A DNA stretch of 64,000 bases. It comes from Hygrophila difformis (Eukaryota > Streptophyta > Magnoliopsida > Lamiales > Acanthaceae). The stretch spans positions 15,130,068-15,194,067 of the forward strand of contig JAOANR010000014.1 in NCBI GenBank assembly GCA_030278955.1, read 5' to 3'. How positions within the stretch are numbered: position 1 is the first letter of the stretch; each line of letters opens with the position of its first letter. The position numbers were made by a program, and so were the translations under genes. This document shows, piece by piece, positions 33,481 through 44,922 of this stretch. The notes under the pieces are model-generated. The model saw only the letters and a program-made list of their open reading frames with translations, was not told the DNA's origin and ran no database searches.

Positions 33481-36400
33481 GCTTGGCACCTTTTTGCCAA
33501 ATTTTTATTCTCCATCTCACTCCATTAATTAATTGGACCTTTATATTAATATTTTGAGGTTGAAATCCAATGATCTCAACCCATGATTATTTTGATATAA
33601 AGAACTTTGTTCAATCTCCATTAAAAGACTTTTCTACATAAATGAAACTCTAATGATCTAAGCATATAATCCCGACTGTAATTAATTAATTAATTATGGA
33701 ATGAGTGATTATTTGGACATAAAGAGTAAGTATGGATTTATTTCCATACCCTTGCATGAGAAACCAATGCCTCTCATACAAGATGACCCAAAAATATTTT
33801 CTTTTATTTATTTTGTCTTTACCCGTGTTGTGTGAAACAACTAATAAGGAATATTTCAGAATAATGTTGGCGGGTATTCCCACACGGATAAACTAGCTCG
33901 TAGTCTGAATATTAATTATTAGTTGTTATTTTGCATGGTCCGGATAGTGGTCGGTGGAAGCCTTGGCGGTTCGTCCATCCGGGATTATAATAGCTGCTCA
34001 GCTGACTCCTATCCGGATACAGTTTTATTTTCTTTATCTTAATTTCAAACCTGAATTCAAGTTGTAGTATTATTAAATGATGTTGACCAACATTATTTGA
34101 GAATTATTACAGCAAGAAAATATGTGGGTTTTTCTTCCATTCACAGACAAAAGAGAGCTGAATGACGGTGGTCACCGTCATTTGGAATTCCTTACTGTCT
34201 AAAAATCATTCCACCCAAATGAGAGGGAAATTGGACAGCAGATGTTTGCAGTCCACCCAATCGTTTTGCCATCTCTTTAGCCAAAATTCTTCTCATCTCC
34301 GGCTATTTCATCTTTGTGTTCCAACTTCTGTCTAAACCCACCTTATATTTTGGGTTATTTAATTTTACACTTCTTTATAAAATTATGCATGATATTATTA
34401 TGTAAATATTGTGGTCAATATTATTTTGGGATCCTTCCCTTGGACACAGGAGTCTTGATTTTAATCAGATGATTCATAATAAATTTCCAACAAAAATTCT
34501 TTTATAAAATCCGGATCTGAGTAAGGGATAAATTCCACTGTTATGACTAATTTATATTCGACTGGGGATTGATTTTGGGAAATTAGAAGCAGAGTCAGCG
34601 ATTAGGTCTCACCTAGACTGAAAGGGTCTGTGTTCTTATTGAGAGTCTAGTACCTGTTTAGGGAATGATTTTCACATCGATTATTTTCCGAAATTGTTGT
34701 GTATTGGGAATCTAATCTTAATTAACGCACCGAGATGGGATCCACTTGGATTCAAATACAGTGTGTTAGATAATTCTAGAGGAACAATACATAGGCCTTG
34801 GTTATTTTCTAAGATAGGGTTGAGTATTCTTTCAACTGCTATCCTCTTCTGCCAGAGCCTATTTTTGAGTCCTGAGTGAGTGCATCCGGAATGAACTAAT
34901 TTATTAGTTCGTTTCATTAGTTTGTATCTCATAACCACCCGACGGGAAGTGAACACTGCGAGCGGTTCACCGAGAATAGGGAATTCTTGATCCACATCCG
35001 GTCATTCTGACTGGGGCTTTCTTTTACTACCAGGGTCAGACTATCAAAAACCTCCGAGTGATAGGATTTTAAATGCTTTCTTTACCGCTTTCTTTTAACT
35101 GCTTTCTTTAGAGGTCACTCGGTTGTATTGAGAGTTGTGTAACTGCTACTAGGACTGATAGTTAAGGGATAGTTCAGGGCTTAACGAGAATCTTTGGGCG
35201 TGACATGGGGGAATGATGGAGTACTTGACACTTCAACTAATGATTTGTCAGGTGTTGCTTGTCCACCACAGATAATTAATATACCTTAGCAATGCATTGC
35301 AATGGTAGTTATGCGTCTGTGGCATCTTAGAATTTATTTTCTTAAGAGCATGTAAACTCTTACTGTAAGTACCTGTCTGTTAAAGGGAACATGGTATAGA
35401 GAGCATGAGAATTAGCTAACTGAACGGATTATCCCAAGCTAAGATCTGTGTATTAAAATGGAAGTGTAATTGTGTTTCATCTGAATCTTGTCCAATTTTT
35501 ATTCTTTTCTTCCTGTCCCTTCTGTCATATTTTGAATCTGCTTTCTTAGAATAATTTTAATCGCTTTCTTAGAATAATTTTATTGCTTTCTTAGATTAAT
35601 TAATTCGCTTTCTAGAATAATTTTATCTGCTTTATTTTAATTGCTTTCATATCTTAGATTTAAATTTTGTCAAGTAGATCATAATCAAATACAAACTTGA
35701 ATCGAGTAACCGAGTGGAAAATCTTAGTAAACGACGTGGGCCCTGCTTCCATCGCACATCCTCCAGTGAACGATCCGGTACTTACTATAAATACTGCAAT
35801 TTTTGACTCCGTGCGCTTTCGGGGGCACAGTTTCGTAACACGAGTAATAAAAACGTGACAACCTATAAATATATCCCTAATCCCAACTCCGCCTTCATAA
35901 ATTGGTTTCATTAAATAAAATTGAAAACCAGGATCATGACTTTTCAGAAAATACTCATGTAGTGGGAACTTGTCAAAAGTTTCATGGCAAGGATCTTCAA
36001 GGTACGAAATTGTCAAAGATTTCATGCCGGGGAGGTCCATAACGCCGTTTGAACTCAAAGTTTCCCCTCATAAGTAATAAAAAGTGAAATATATCCTTAA
36101 ACCCCCTTTCCCACGAATCATAACTCTTTTCATTTAATAAATTCAACTTGGGATATTTTAAAAATACTCGTGTGACGAAATTTTTCAAAAGTTTCAAGTG
36201 CCAACATCCTTCCGACGACTAACCAGTCGCAAATCAGCACTATGATGGGTAAATTCATGCTTTGTGTGGACAAACATATGGGTTTGATCAATTTTGGATT
36301 TTTTCTTCTTAAGCAAATGCTAGGGTATACCTCTGGGAGAATCAAGAAGACGACCAATCTACCCTATCCAGCTCTCATCATCGAATTCCTCCTTTCCATT

Positions 36401-37163
36401 GGTGTGAAGATCAAGGAAAAACATTTGGTTGCTTTGAAGGAGTACAAACCACCACCAAACCTGATGGATATGCATAATGACATTAAGAATGACCCTCCTC
36501 TAACTGGTCCTGCACTTGTACACCAACTGAAGCAGCAGATCCTTCGTCAGAACGAGAGGCTGACTACTTGGAGCCAGGAAGCAATGGCTATTAAAAGGGA
36601 AAATCTTAAAATTCTTCATATGCTTCCTTTGTCTTTTGATGCTTCTGATTTGCAGGCAGATGATGAGGATGTTGCTCTTGATGATGAAGAGTGATATTCC
36701 ATCATGGGGGAGATGGATGGTGTTGGATGGTACTGACTGGTAGTGATGACAACTGGGTAACGATATTTCAAAACTTTGGTTATTGTTTTTGGGATGTTTT
36801 ATTGCTGGACAATATTGATGGATGTTTGATAATTGTTTTTGATGACTGATGACTGTTTTTGTCTGGATATTTCTGAACTGGATTACTTTTGGATTTGAAC
36901 TATTATTGGTCTGTAATAGTTAGGTAATTCCGATAACTGCTGAACTACTTGTTTTTATTTGCTCTGATGTTTTTATATCTGCACTGTGATCATGCTCTGA
37001 ATGCTTGATGGATGTTGTTTCTGAATCGTTTTGACTCTTTTGTAACATCCTATTTGTGTATCACATTGTTTTGCTTTGATATGATCTCTTATACTCTTTG
37101 GACTTAGATAGTTTCAACACCATTTGGTGATGGAATTATCATCTCCACAAGAGTGGGGGAGAT

Positions 37164-38004
37164 TGTTGTTATTATTAACGTGCTCTTGTGCAGATTTAGT
37201 AGTTCCATGGTTGTTGAAACCACGTCAGAACGACCGGAGCAGTTACTGTCAGTCATGCGCGACAGTTACCTGATCTGTGTGCGCGTTTTAACCGACTCAG
37301 ACTGATCTAATTCGCGTTTCTGAGTATATACATTGTGTTTAGATCATCTGTAATTAGAGTTCCAATTATTGAGTTGTAATTCTACACATTCTACACACTT
37401 TTACACACACTAGTCGGTTATTCTCTCCAAGATTCACTAGTTCTATTCTTTGAGAGAGAGTTAGAAATTTCTTGTGTTCGTTCTACTTTTTAGAAGATCA
37501 TTCTGTATACACGAGGTCAGATTTTTTGTGTTTTAACAAGTGTTCTTTTTGGAGAAATCTTCTCTACACCCGATTGAAGAGGCTTTTGGAAGAAGCGCTC
37601 AAAGATTGAAGGAGATGGATTCAGGAAGACTTCTATGCCGAGAAGCCATGGTTCTTGAAGCCTGAACAACCAGAGGATTCAAATTGGACAGGATCGTCCG
37701 GAGACGTAGTTGTGGGGGAGTCACGACTGCAGTCTGTCTGCAAACAGGGAAGTGTTGCATTAGAGTTTGAATTGGTTGTTTGTGAGTCTTCTAGGTCTAG
37801 GATTTCTTGAGTATCTAGTATAAGTCGCCTGGATTGGAATCCCCCAGACGTAGATCCGTTGAATCGAACTGGGTCACCAAATTCTGTGTTTCTTTTATAT
37901 TCCGCTGAACACTCTGTGCACACACATCACGTGTTATTTCGTAGTTTTGACCACTGCTCGACGACGTTAGTTTTATCAAGATTTGACATAATCTGGGACC
38001 AACA
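37164..38004 (+). repeat. 3' LTR of the SIRE-type element
   Basis: 841 bp, about 1.5 percent different from the 5' LTR by eye; preceded by a clear polypurine tract. Confidence 0.95.
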
Positions 38005-39274
38005 AAAACCTCGTAAGGAGATCGGCAGGCAACATGTGGCAAAAAGACGTTGGGAAATCGGGCAACGGTGCCGGCGAAAATATAGAACTTTCAGTGGTGA
38101 GAACAGAGAGCAGAGAAAAAGACGCAAATTGGCAACGGTGTGAAGAAAGAGGAGAAACTGAAAAGTCACGTAACAGCCCTTTCTGTATGTTTTATTAATT
38201 TATTAAGTAATATATATATAATTCTATTAGTAGAATAAAAAAAAATTGGGCCCCCAATTTTTTGGGGGCCCTGTGCTAAGGCCCAGCTTGCACTGGGCCT
38301 TAGCCGGGCCTGATCTTGTACTTTCGCAACCTTTCCAATTCCATCGACACTTCTCTCATTGTTGGCCTTTCTTCACTATCTAACTTGAGGCACCTCCTAA
38401 CAAGGTCAGCCACTGCACCAATCTGCTCTAAGCTCCCTTCTTCAATAATTCTTTGTTCCACTATTTCAAGCAGGCGAATTTCTCTAAAGGCCATGACCGA
38501 GTACATCCCCAAGTTCCTTTCCAACTCATCTTTTTCCATAGAAAGCGGTTTTCTCCCAGTGAAAAGCTCTACCAAAACCACACCGAACTACCGAAGCTAT
38601 AGACATCCCTTTTCTCCGTCAACTGGCTCGTACGGAAATATTCTGGATCAAGATAGGCCAAAGTTCCCTGCACAAGTGTAGTTACTTGTGTTTGATCTAT
38701 GGGAACCAATCTTGATGCTCCAAAATCAGCTATTCTTGCAGTATAGGACTCGTCAAGCAATATTTTGGGGGACTTGACATCTCTGTGAATAATTGGCATT
38801 GCGGCAGCAGAATGAAGATAGGCAAGTGCACCAGCAGCTTCTGCAGCAATTCTCAACCGATCCTCCCAAGAAAACCAGGGCATGTCCATGCTGTTGTGGA
38901 TATGGTAAAACAGCGTGCCGTTTGAGACATATTCATATACTAGTAAAGGGACTTCAGCCTCCAAACAACAACCCAATAGTTTAACCACATTTTTATGATT
39001 GATTTGAGTCAAAATAACCACCTCATTGATGAAAACTTCTATTTGAGCTGCATCCATTATTTTCGCCTTCTTGATTGCAACCACACGTTGATCAGTGAGA
39101 ATCCCTTTGTAAACTGTTCCATAACCTCCTTTTCCAAGGATGCGGTCTTCAGCATAGTTGTTGGTGGCCTTCTTTAGATCTCAGCAGAAAATATCTTTGC
39201 TGATTCCATGCTTCCTTCATTCGGTAAAAGCTGCTGCTTGAATAATACATCTCCATTTTAAGGAAGAATTTATG

Positions 39275-42200
39275 TGAAATTTTTGACAATTTCCCACACG
39301 AGTATTTTCGAAAGAATAATAATCCCAGTTTTCAACTTTATTTAATGAAACCAATTATGATGATGGAGTTGGGATTAGAGATATATTTTAGGTTGTCACG
39401 TTTTTATTCCTCGTGTTAAGAAACTGTGACCCGAAAGCGCACGGTGTCAAAAATTGCAGTAATTTATAGTAAGTACGGATCGTTTACTGGAGGATGTGCG
39501 ATAGAAGCAGGACCCACGTCGTTTTATAAGATTTTCCACTTGGTTACTCGATTCAAGTTTGTGTTTTCAACTAACAACTATTTGACATAATTTAAATTAA
39601 GTTATGAAAGCAATTAAACTTATTCTAGAAAGCAGATAAATTTATTCTAAGAATTATACAAAGAAAGCGATAAAATTTATTTTACGAAAGCGGTAAAAAT
39701 TATACTAAGCTATCTATCATTAATCTAGAAAAGCAGATTTAAAATGAGACAGAAGGGACATGAAGAAAATAGTAAAAATTAGACAAGATTCAGATGAAAC
39801 AAAATTAAATTTCCATTTTGTTACACATATCATAGCTTGGGATGATCCATCAGTCAGCTAATTCTCATGCTCTTGTTACTATGTTCCTTTTAACAGACAT
39901 GTACTTACAGTAAGGGTTTACATATTTTTAAGACCACAAGTTCTAAGATACCACAGAGTTATAACTGCCCTGGCCAGGGTATGTTATTTACCTGTGGTGG
40001 ACAAGCAACACCTAACACATCATTAGTTGAAGTGCCAAGTACTCCTATCATTCCCCCATGTCACACCCAAAGATTTTAATCAAACCTTGAACTATCCCAT
40101 AACTGTCAAACCTCGAAACAGTTAGAACATCTCTCAATTCATCCGAGTGAACTCTATAAAAGCGTTTAAAGAAAGCGGTAAAGAAAACATTTAAAATCTT
40201 ATCACTCGGAGGTTTTAAAAGCATCACCCTGGTAGTATAGGAGAGCCCCAGTCTGTATGACCGGATGTGGATTAAGAATTCCCGGACCTCAGTGAACCGC
40301 TCGCAGTGTTCACTTCTTTCCGGGTGGTTATGAGATACAAACTAATGAAACAAACTAATAAATTAGTTTGTTCCAGATGCACTCACTCAGGACTCAAAAT
40401 AGGTTTTGGCAGAAGAGGGTAGCAGTTGAAAGAGTACTCAACCCTATCTTAGAAAATAACCAAGACCCATATGTTGTTCCTCCTGTATTATCTACCACAT
40501 CTTATCTGAATCCAAATGGACATTGAATTGATATAATATTTAATATAAGATTTCCAACACACAATAATTTTGGAAAATAATTGATGTCAGAAAATCATTC
40601 CCTAAAAAGGTACTAGACTCTCAATTAAAACACATATCCTTTCAGTCTAGGTGAGACCTAATCGCTGATTCTGCTTATAATTTCCCTAAATCAACCCCCA
40701 GTCGAATATGAGTTAGTCATAACTGTGGAATTTATCCCTTACTCAGATCCGGATGTTATAAATGAATTTTTGTTGGAAAGTTATTATGAGACATCTGATT
40801 TAAATCAAGACTCCTATGTCCAAGGAATGATCCTAAAATAATTTTGACCACAGTATTTACATAATTTTATCATGCATAAATTTATACGGAAGTGTAAAAT
40901 TAAATTAACCCAAAATATAAGGTGGGTTTAGACAGAATGTGATACACAGATATGAAATAGCCGGAGGTGAGAAGAATATATTTTTGGCTAAAAAGATGGC
41001 AAAATGATTGGGTGGACTGCAAACATCTGCTGTCCAATTTCCCTCTCATTTGGGTGGAATGATTTTAGACAACAAAAAACCCTATAATGGCAGTGTCGCT
41101 ACCAGTTGGGCCTCTACTATCTGTGAAATGGGACAAAAACCTACATGTTTATTTTCTGCAATGATCATCAAATAATTTTGACAGAAATCAACTGATTTTC
41201 ACTACAGATTGGAATTCAGGCTGTGAAATTAAAATAAAGAAAAAAAAATGTATCAAACTGGAAGCTGGCTGAGTGGCTAGTCGTATCTCGGTGAAGAGAC
41301 CTTTTTGTCGTAGCTTCCACCAGGCTCCAGTCAGACCATGCAAAATAATAAGCAATGATTGATACACAGAAGATGAGCTAGTCGTATCTCTATGAAAGAG
41401 ACCTTTTTGCCAACATTGGTCTGTGATATCTCTCTGCTCATTTCATACAGTCACAGGTAAAGACCAAAATGAAAGTAAGAAAATATTTATGGATGAGGAA
41501 AATTACTTGTATGAGAGACATTAGTTTCTCATGCAAGGTATGGAAATTAGTCCATAATCATTTATTAATGCTCTAAATAATCTTTCATACCATAATTAGT
41601 TACAGTCCGGATTATACACTTAAAGCATTTAGAATTTTGTTTATAGAAAATTCTTTTAGTGGGAATTGAACAAAGTTCCTTTAATTAAGATAATTATTGA
41701 CCTTCGTTATTGCTAATCGTGATCTCTAATTAGTGAATTAAGGGTTCAGTTAATTAAGTGAGAAAAATGGAGAAATGATAATTCTGGCATGGGATGCCAT
41801 GTACGACGCTAGACAGTATTTACGACGTGATCCTAGGATCACGTCGTGAGGCTAGCGACGTCATAGGTGGGTGAAGAATAATTAAGGAGTTTTGGAATAA
41901 AAGGTGATATGCACGACGCTAACCAAAATTACGACGTGGACCTAGGTTCACGTCGTTGGGTTTGGCGCCGTGCATGCAAGTTTAGAAATCAAGAGAGCTA
42001 CGACGCTAAGCAAAGGAATTACGACGTGATCCTGGGATGAGTCGTGAGTCTAGCATCGTAGAGGCAGAACTTGGCAATTTTTGAAAGAGAAAGAAGTTAC
42101 GACGCTAGTTATTAAATTACGACGTGGATCACGTCGTGAGACTAGCGTCGTAAGTTTCAAACTTGGGACTTTTTAGAAATAGAGGAAGTACGACGCTAGT

Positions 42201-42342
42201 CATTAAATTACGACGTGATCCTAGGATCACGGCTGAGCGTCGTAAATGGAATTTTCAGAAGTGTTTGTGAAAATGGGGAGTACGACGTCAAACATTGAAT
42301 TACGACGTGATCCTAGGATCAGGTCGTGAGTCTAGCGTCGTA
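39275..42342 (-). mobile_element. Long-LTR element, copy 2, inserted in WAKL copy 2
   Basis: On the minus strand it ends AAATTTCA at 39275 and aligns with copy 1 backwards from 36196 to about 33480: shared landmarks are the cgtgacaacct block, the gtgcgctttcggg stretch, the tcgctttcttagaataatttt repeats, the ccaccacaggta and gaggtcactcgg segments and the gcagatgtttgcagtccacccaat block. The 5 bases at the WAKL junction are TTATG. The other end was not found; the alignment stops around the palindrome array. It is therefore a truncated copy or one with a diverged U3. Confidence 0.75.
41801..42342 (-). repeat. Nested palindrome array, type ACGACGTGATCC (copy 2)
   Basis: Six units at about 41801-41862, 41912-41974, 42000-42062, 42098-42152, 42189-42243 and 42281-42342. 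A unit is outer arm TACGACGCTAG, a spacer with ttaaatt, an inner dyad around GTGATCCTAGGATCAC, then outer arm CTAGCGTCGTA. Unit 2 has GCACGACGC and GCGCCGTGC instead of TACGACGC and GCGTCGTA, a change on both arms that keeps pairing. Position within the LTR equals that of the copy-1 array, but the sequence is different. Confidence 0.88.
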
Positions 42343-44594
42343 GGTGGATTTTTGTGAAGAATGTTCCTTGCGACCCCCTCTCCATCTCACCGTTTGCTTC
42401 ATCCCTTGAAACCCACGAGCTCGAGCCCGTTGTAGGCACAAGGTCTGATCGGGCTGGACCAGACGAACAACAGTTCGCAGCGGCGTGTCGGAGGTACCGT
42501 TGCGGTTGGTGTCTCCGTAGATTGGGAGACCGCCATCGTGTTGGGCCGCCGATTGGATGCCATTTTTGTTTGGATTTCGGCTAACGTAAGGTAAGCAGTA
42601 TGTTCTTCAAATGGGTAGGATTTCAGTCATTCCCTTTGTTGATATTTTAGCTTGTCATTCCCTTCTACCGTCATACCAGAAATTGCCTGGATCTTGAAAG
42701 AATGTTATGTTTCTTTTTTCCTTTCTTTGTTGTAGCCTTATAGGAAAAAGGCCTTGGTTGTGCTACTGCTACCAGTTATGTTGGTTAGATGAACATCTGG
42801 TTATTGTCCATTTTTTAATCATGTTTTTGTGAGTTCATTTACTCTATGCTGAATCTGTTAATTTGTTTAATTTGAAGCATTCTTCTGACACTTTTGTGCG
42901 AATTTAGTTTGGGTCACTCTCATTGGTGGTATGGTGCGTTGAGATTAATGATGATATTGTTGTTTTTGTTGACAAAACTTATTTGAGGCAATTCGGATGT
43001 AAATTATGAGTCTAATGAAAATTGCCCATATTGTTTATGCTGCATTAGTTTTAGTTTGATAAGGAGGTAACAAACTAACAATGCTAGAGTTTCCATTGTC
43101 TTAAATTATAATCTGAGAGAACTTAATGATTTTGATTATGCTGCAACCAGGTAAGGTGAAAAGGAAAATATCCGTCTCCAATGTCAACCCCTCTGTGTGA
43201 GTACCCTTCATTCTGCTTCATTCTTTGAATTTCCCAGTTCATAAATAGGCAACAGACCTTGTGATTGTGTATCATCAATCCTAATTTTCTGCTTTTGTTT
43301 TGAAGAAAAGCCCAATTATTTGAAACTATTTGGGTACGCGTCATTGTTTTTTTTTTTTGTTTTGAAGTGAGTGGTTGGGAGCAAAATTTTTGTTTATATA
43401 AGTGATGCAAATTGGGAATGAAATTGGGTTGGAGAGTTTGAAGCTTCGTGGATTTTCAATTGAGGTAATATCTTGTTGGTTCTTGAATTTCTTGTTAGCA
43501 TTTTGAGTGAAATAGTAGGGGTTTTGAGCATGAATTTCAACAATGGAATGCGGATTTTAAGCTGTGTAAATTGATTTTAAGGCTTGACCTAATAGACCGG
43601 CACTATCCCACTTTCCTTCTTCCTATTTCTTTACCTCTGACACAGAACTTTTCATCAAGTAGGTACTGGGGAAGTGTTGCTAGGTTTGTCTCTGACTCTA
43701 AGGATAGAGGGAAATAGAGCTAACTTCCCTATCTCTGACTTTCACTCTAGTGCCAACTGATGTCTGAAATGATGTGATTCTCTGTTTAGCCCGGAACCTT
43801 GAATTCACTTTCGATTCGAGTAGTAAGGTTCAGAAGGTAGTCAAGTGCAGATAAAAGGAATGAACTGTAGGATGCTTGTGATTTTAGTGAAAGGAATTGA
43901 GCTTAAGTTGCTTGATGGTAGAGTTTATATATGGGGGAGAAGTCAACTCTGAAGAATGAAAGAATCTATGTCTTTACTTCTTCTAGTGCATTACTTCCCA
44001 TGCTGTTCTCACTTTACTTCAACTGCTAGGGCCCAATACATATAGGGTTTGTATGTATTTAATCTCCTTTGTGTCATTGTAGCTTGTATCGAAAACAAAA
44101 TAATGATTCATGCAAAAAGAAAACAAAATAATGAAAATCTCTAACTTGGTAGTGCCCCAGATATAGGAGAGATCTGAACTGGATAACCAATTCCGGTGTG
44201 TGTTTATTTTCTGTTCATATTTTTCATAACACTACCACCTTTGTTGTTTACACAATGTCTTTGTTATTTAGGCATAAGAAACTTTTGTCTAAACAACGAA
44301 TATTTGTGTGTAATATGAGAAAAATTATTGTGTAAATAGTCTTTGGTGTTTAAACAATATATCAAAGGGAATGCTTTGTTTACTGGTAGTCCAGGGCTGT
44401 TAATTTCAACCCAAAGTGCTACACATAACTATAAAAGCAAATATGCAATTACAATTCTCAAATAGTTCAACAATCAATAGCAAAAGGACAAGAGGCACAC
44501 ACTTAATAAGCCAGAAATAAGCGGTGTCGAAAGTAGCAAAGATATTACGCTAAAACCCACACAAACACAAGAATTATGAGGTTTGTCAACAGAA
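42343..44594. other. Unexplained 2.25 kb, possible 5' exon at its left end
   Basis: The first 240 bp are GC-richer than the surroundings (ORF 42354-42584 on plus, not recognised) and are followed by cgtaaggtaagcag, which looks like a splice donor; the rest is T-rich on the plus strand like an intron. This might be the leading exon and intron of an unknown plus-strand transcript or the U3 end of long-LTR copy 2. The last 150-200 bp are the 3' flank of WAKL copy 3. I see no domain. Confidence 0.35.
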
Positions 44595-44599
44595 GGAAA

Positions 44600-44905
44600 T
44601 GTGAATTTTGATATCTCACACACACAAGAACACTTTACACTTTTGATATCTAAAAACGATAACCAAAAGCGGAGAGTTGTATAGCTAAAGCTTTCTTTAT
44701 ATTTCTCGCTTTACTTCGCTCTGAGTTTTACAACAATGGAAGTACCTATTTATAGAATCGAAAATAAACAACAGACAATGAACACATGCTAATACTGTTC
44801 TTATTGTGGCTTCAAGCTTTTCGGCGAGGTAGATGAGCCTCCTTCTTGGACTTCGGCGATTCCTGTTACTTTTACGGCATTTGATGTTTATGCCGTTTTT
44901 CAACA
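44600..44905 (-). repeat. 3' LTR of copia B
   Basis: 306 bp, on the minus strand the downstream LTR. Identical by eye to 49539-49844. Contains ctataaatagg on the minus strand (44747-44757), the probable TATA box. Confidence 0.95.
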
Positions 44906-44922
44906 AAACTCCCCCGTAAACT

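Larger units (their letters stand above)
30562..36196 (+). mobile_element. Long-LTR element, copy 1 (probable 5.6-kb solo LTR)
   Basis: Target duplication AGTGC at 30557-30561 and 36197-36201 inside the env-like ORF; ends TGATAATGG and AAGTTTCA obey the TG...CA rule. No protein domain, primer site or polypurine tract is visible, while a TATA box (TATAAATATA, 32317-32326) lies about a third of the way in. That fits one giant LTR (U3 about 1.8 kb, R-U5 about 3.8 kb) left by recombination, of the size known from Ogre/Tat gypsy elements; a non-autonomous LARD is the alternative. The last ~120 bp are duplicated (35865-35984 and 36077-36196). It holds two arrays of palindromic repeats. The superfamily cannot be set without an internal region. 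Confidence 0.7.
29559..36694 (+). pseudogene. Envelope-like third ORF of SIRE-type element, split by insertion
   Basis: Pieces: 29559-30561 and 36202-36694. The first starts MATSSDPDAPHSAT, is Pro/Ser-rich, and shifts frame near 30055; it continues EDAYSLKFYTRDMRTF, FWAKGLTHYSPSHVREFYANL, an in-frame TAA at 30359-30361, then AVILKLLKLPP and TLKYYCLYQFCSA. The second piece continues LPTTNQSQISTMMGKFML, GYTSGRIKKTTNLPYPALI, a Lys/Gln helix and an acidic tail ending DDEE. This is the plant transposon protein domain found in the env-like ORF of SIRE elements and in some gypsy elements. Its function is unknown. Independent lesions plus a 5.6-kb insertion make it non-functional. Confidence 0.82.
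23437..38004 (+). mobile_element. SIRE-type Ty1/copia retrotransposon, degenerate, with nested 5.6-kb element
   Basis: 5' LTR 23437-24276 and 3' LTR 37164-38004, 840 and 841 bp, TGTTG...CAACA. I noticed roughly a dozen substitutions or indels between them (about 1.5 percent), so it is older than the other copia insertions here. Target duplication AAAAC at 23432-23436 and 38005-38009. Primer site TGGTATCAGAGC at 24279-24290; polypurine tract agagtgggggaga at about 37150-37162. Subtracting the nested element and its duplication gives 8.9 kb native. Long LTRs, a coiled-coil segment after Gag and an extra ORF after Pol are SIRE/Maximus traits. Confidence 0.95.
22711..38312 (-). mobile_element. 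hAT element (1,029 bp native) hosting a SIRE-type retrotransposon
   Basis: Target duplication ATCTTGTA (8 bp, hAT signature) at 22703-22710 and 38313-38320. Terminal inverted repeats: CAGGGCCGTCTAA on the left; the right end reads CAGGCCCGGCTAA when complemented. Subterminal GGGCCC-rich repeats are at 38250-38300. After subtracting the nested element and its duplication (23437-38009) the native hAT is 1,029 bp, a deletion derivative. It retains the C-terminal end of a transposase on the minus strand (22936-23136). Confidence 0.9.
22534..39274 (-). pseudogene. WAKL copy 2: last exon split by 15.6 kb of nested transposons, 5' part missing
   Basis: The minus-strand coding pieces are 39274-38313 and 22710-22534, joined across the hAT element. 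The first piece covers the membrane-proximal region and kinase domain: [21 protein letters not shown] (Asn to Lys in the catalytic loop), DFGASRL, then the C-lobe. The second piece holds the tail ending INTPR and the stop at 22534-22536. Lesions: the hAT insertion with an 8-bp duplication (ATCTTGTA); an extra 8 bp near 38587-38600 (accgaactaccgaag) that shifts frame after DVYSFG; a deletion near 39178-39183 upstream of [10 protein letters not shown]; loss of everything 5' of 39275, where a long-LTR element starts. The Asn to Lys change would itself remove a metal-binding residue. Certainly dead as a kinase. Confidence 0.92.

Noticed and set aside
36242..36694. 150-codon plus-strand ORF as an independent gene
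   Set aside because: It is the C-terminal part of the env-like ORF of the SIRE-type element, separated from its first part by the long-LTR insertion.
41801..42342. Regularly spaced palindromes looking like a CRISPR array
   Set aside because: The spacers are A/T-rich and partly similar between units, the units are nested dyads of uneven length, and the host is a plant; no Cas gene is present. It is a repeat inside an LTR.
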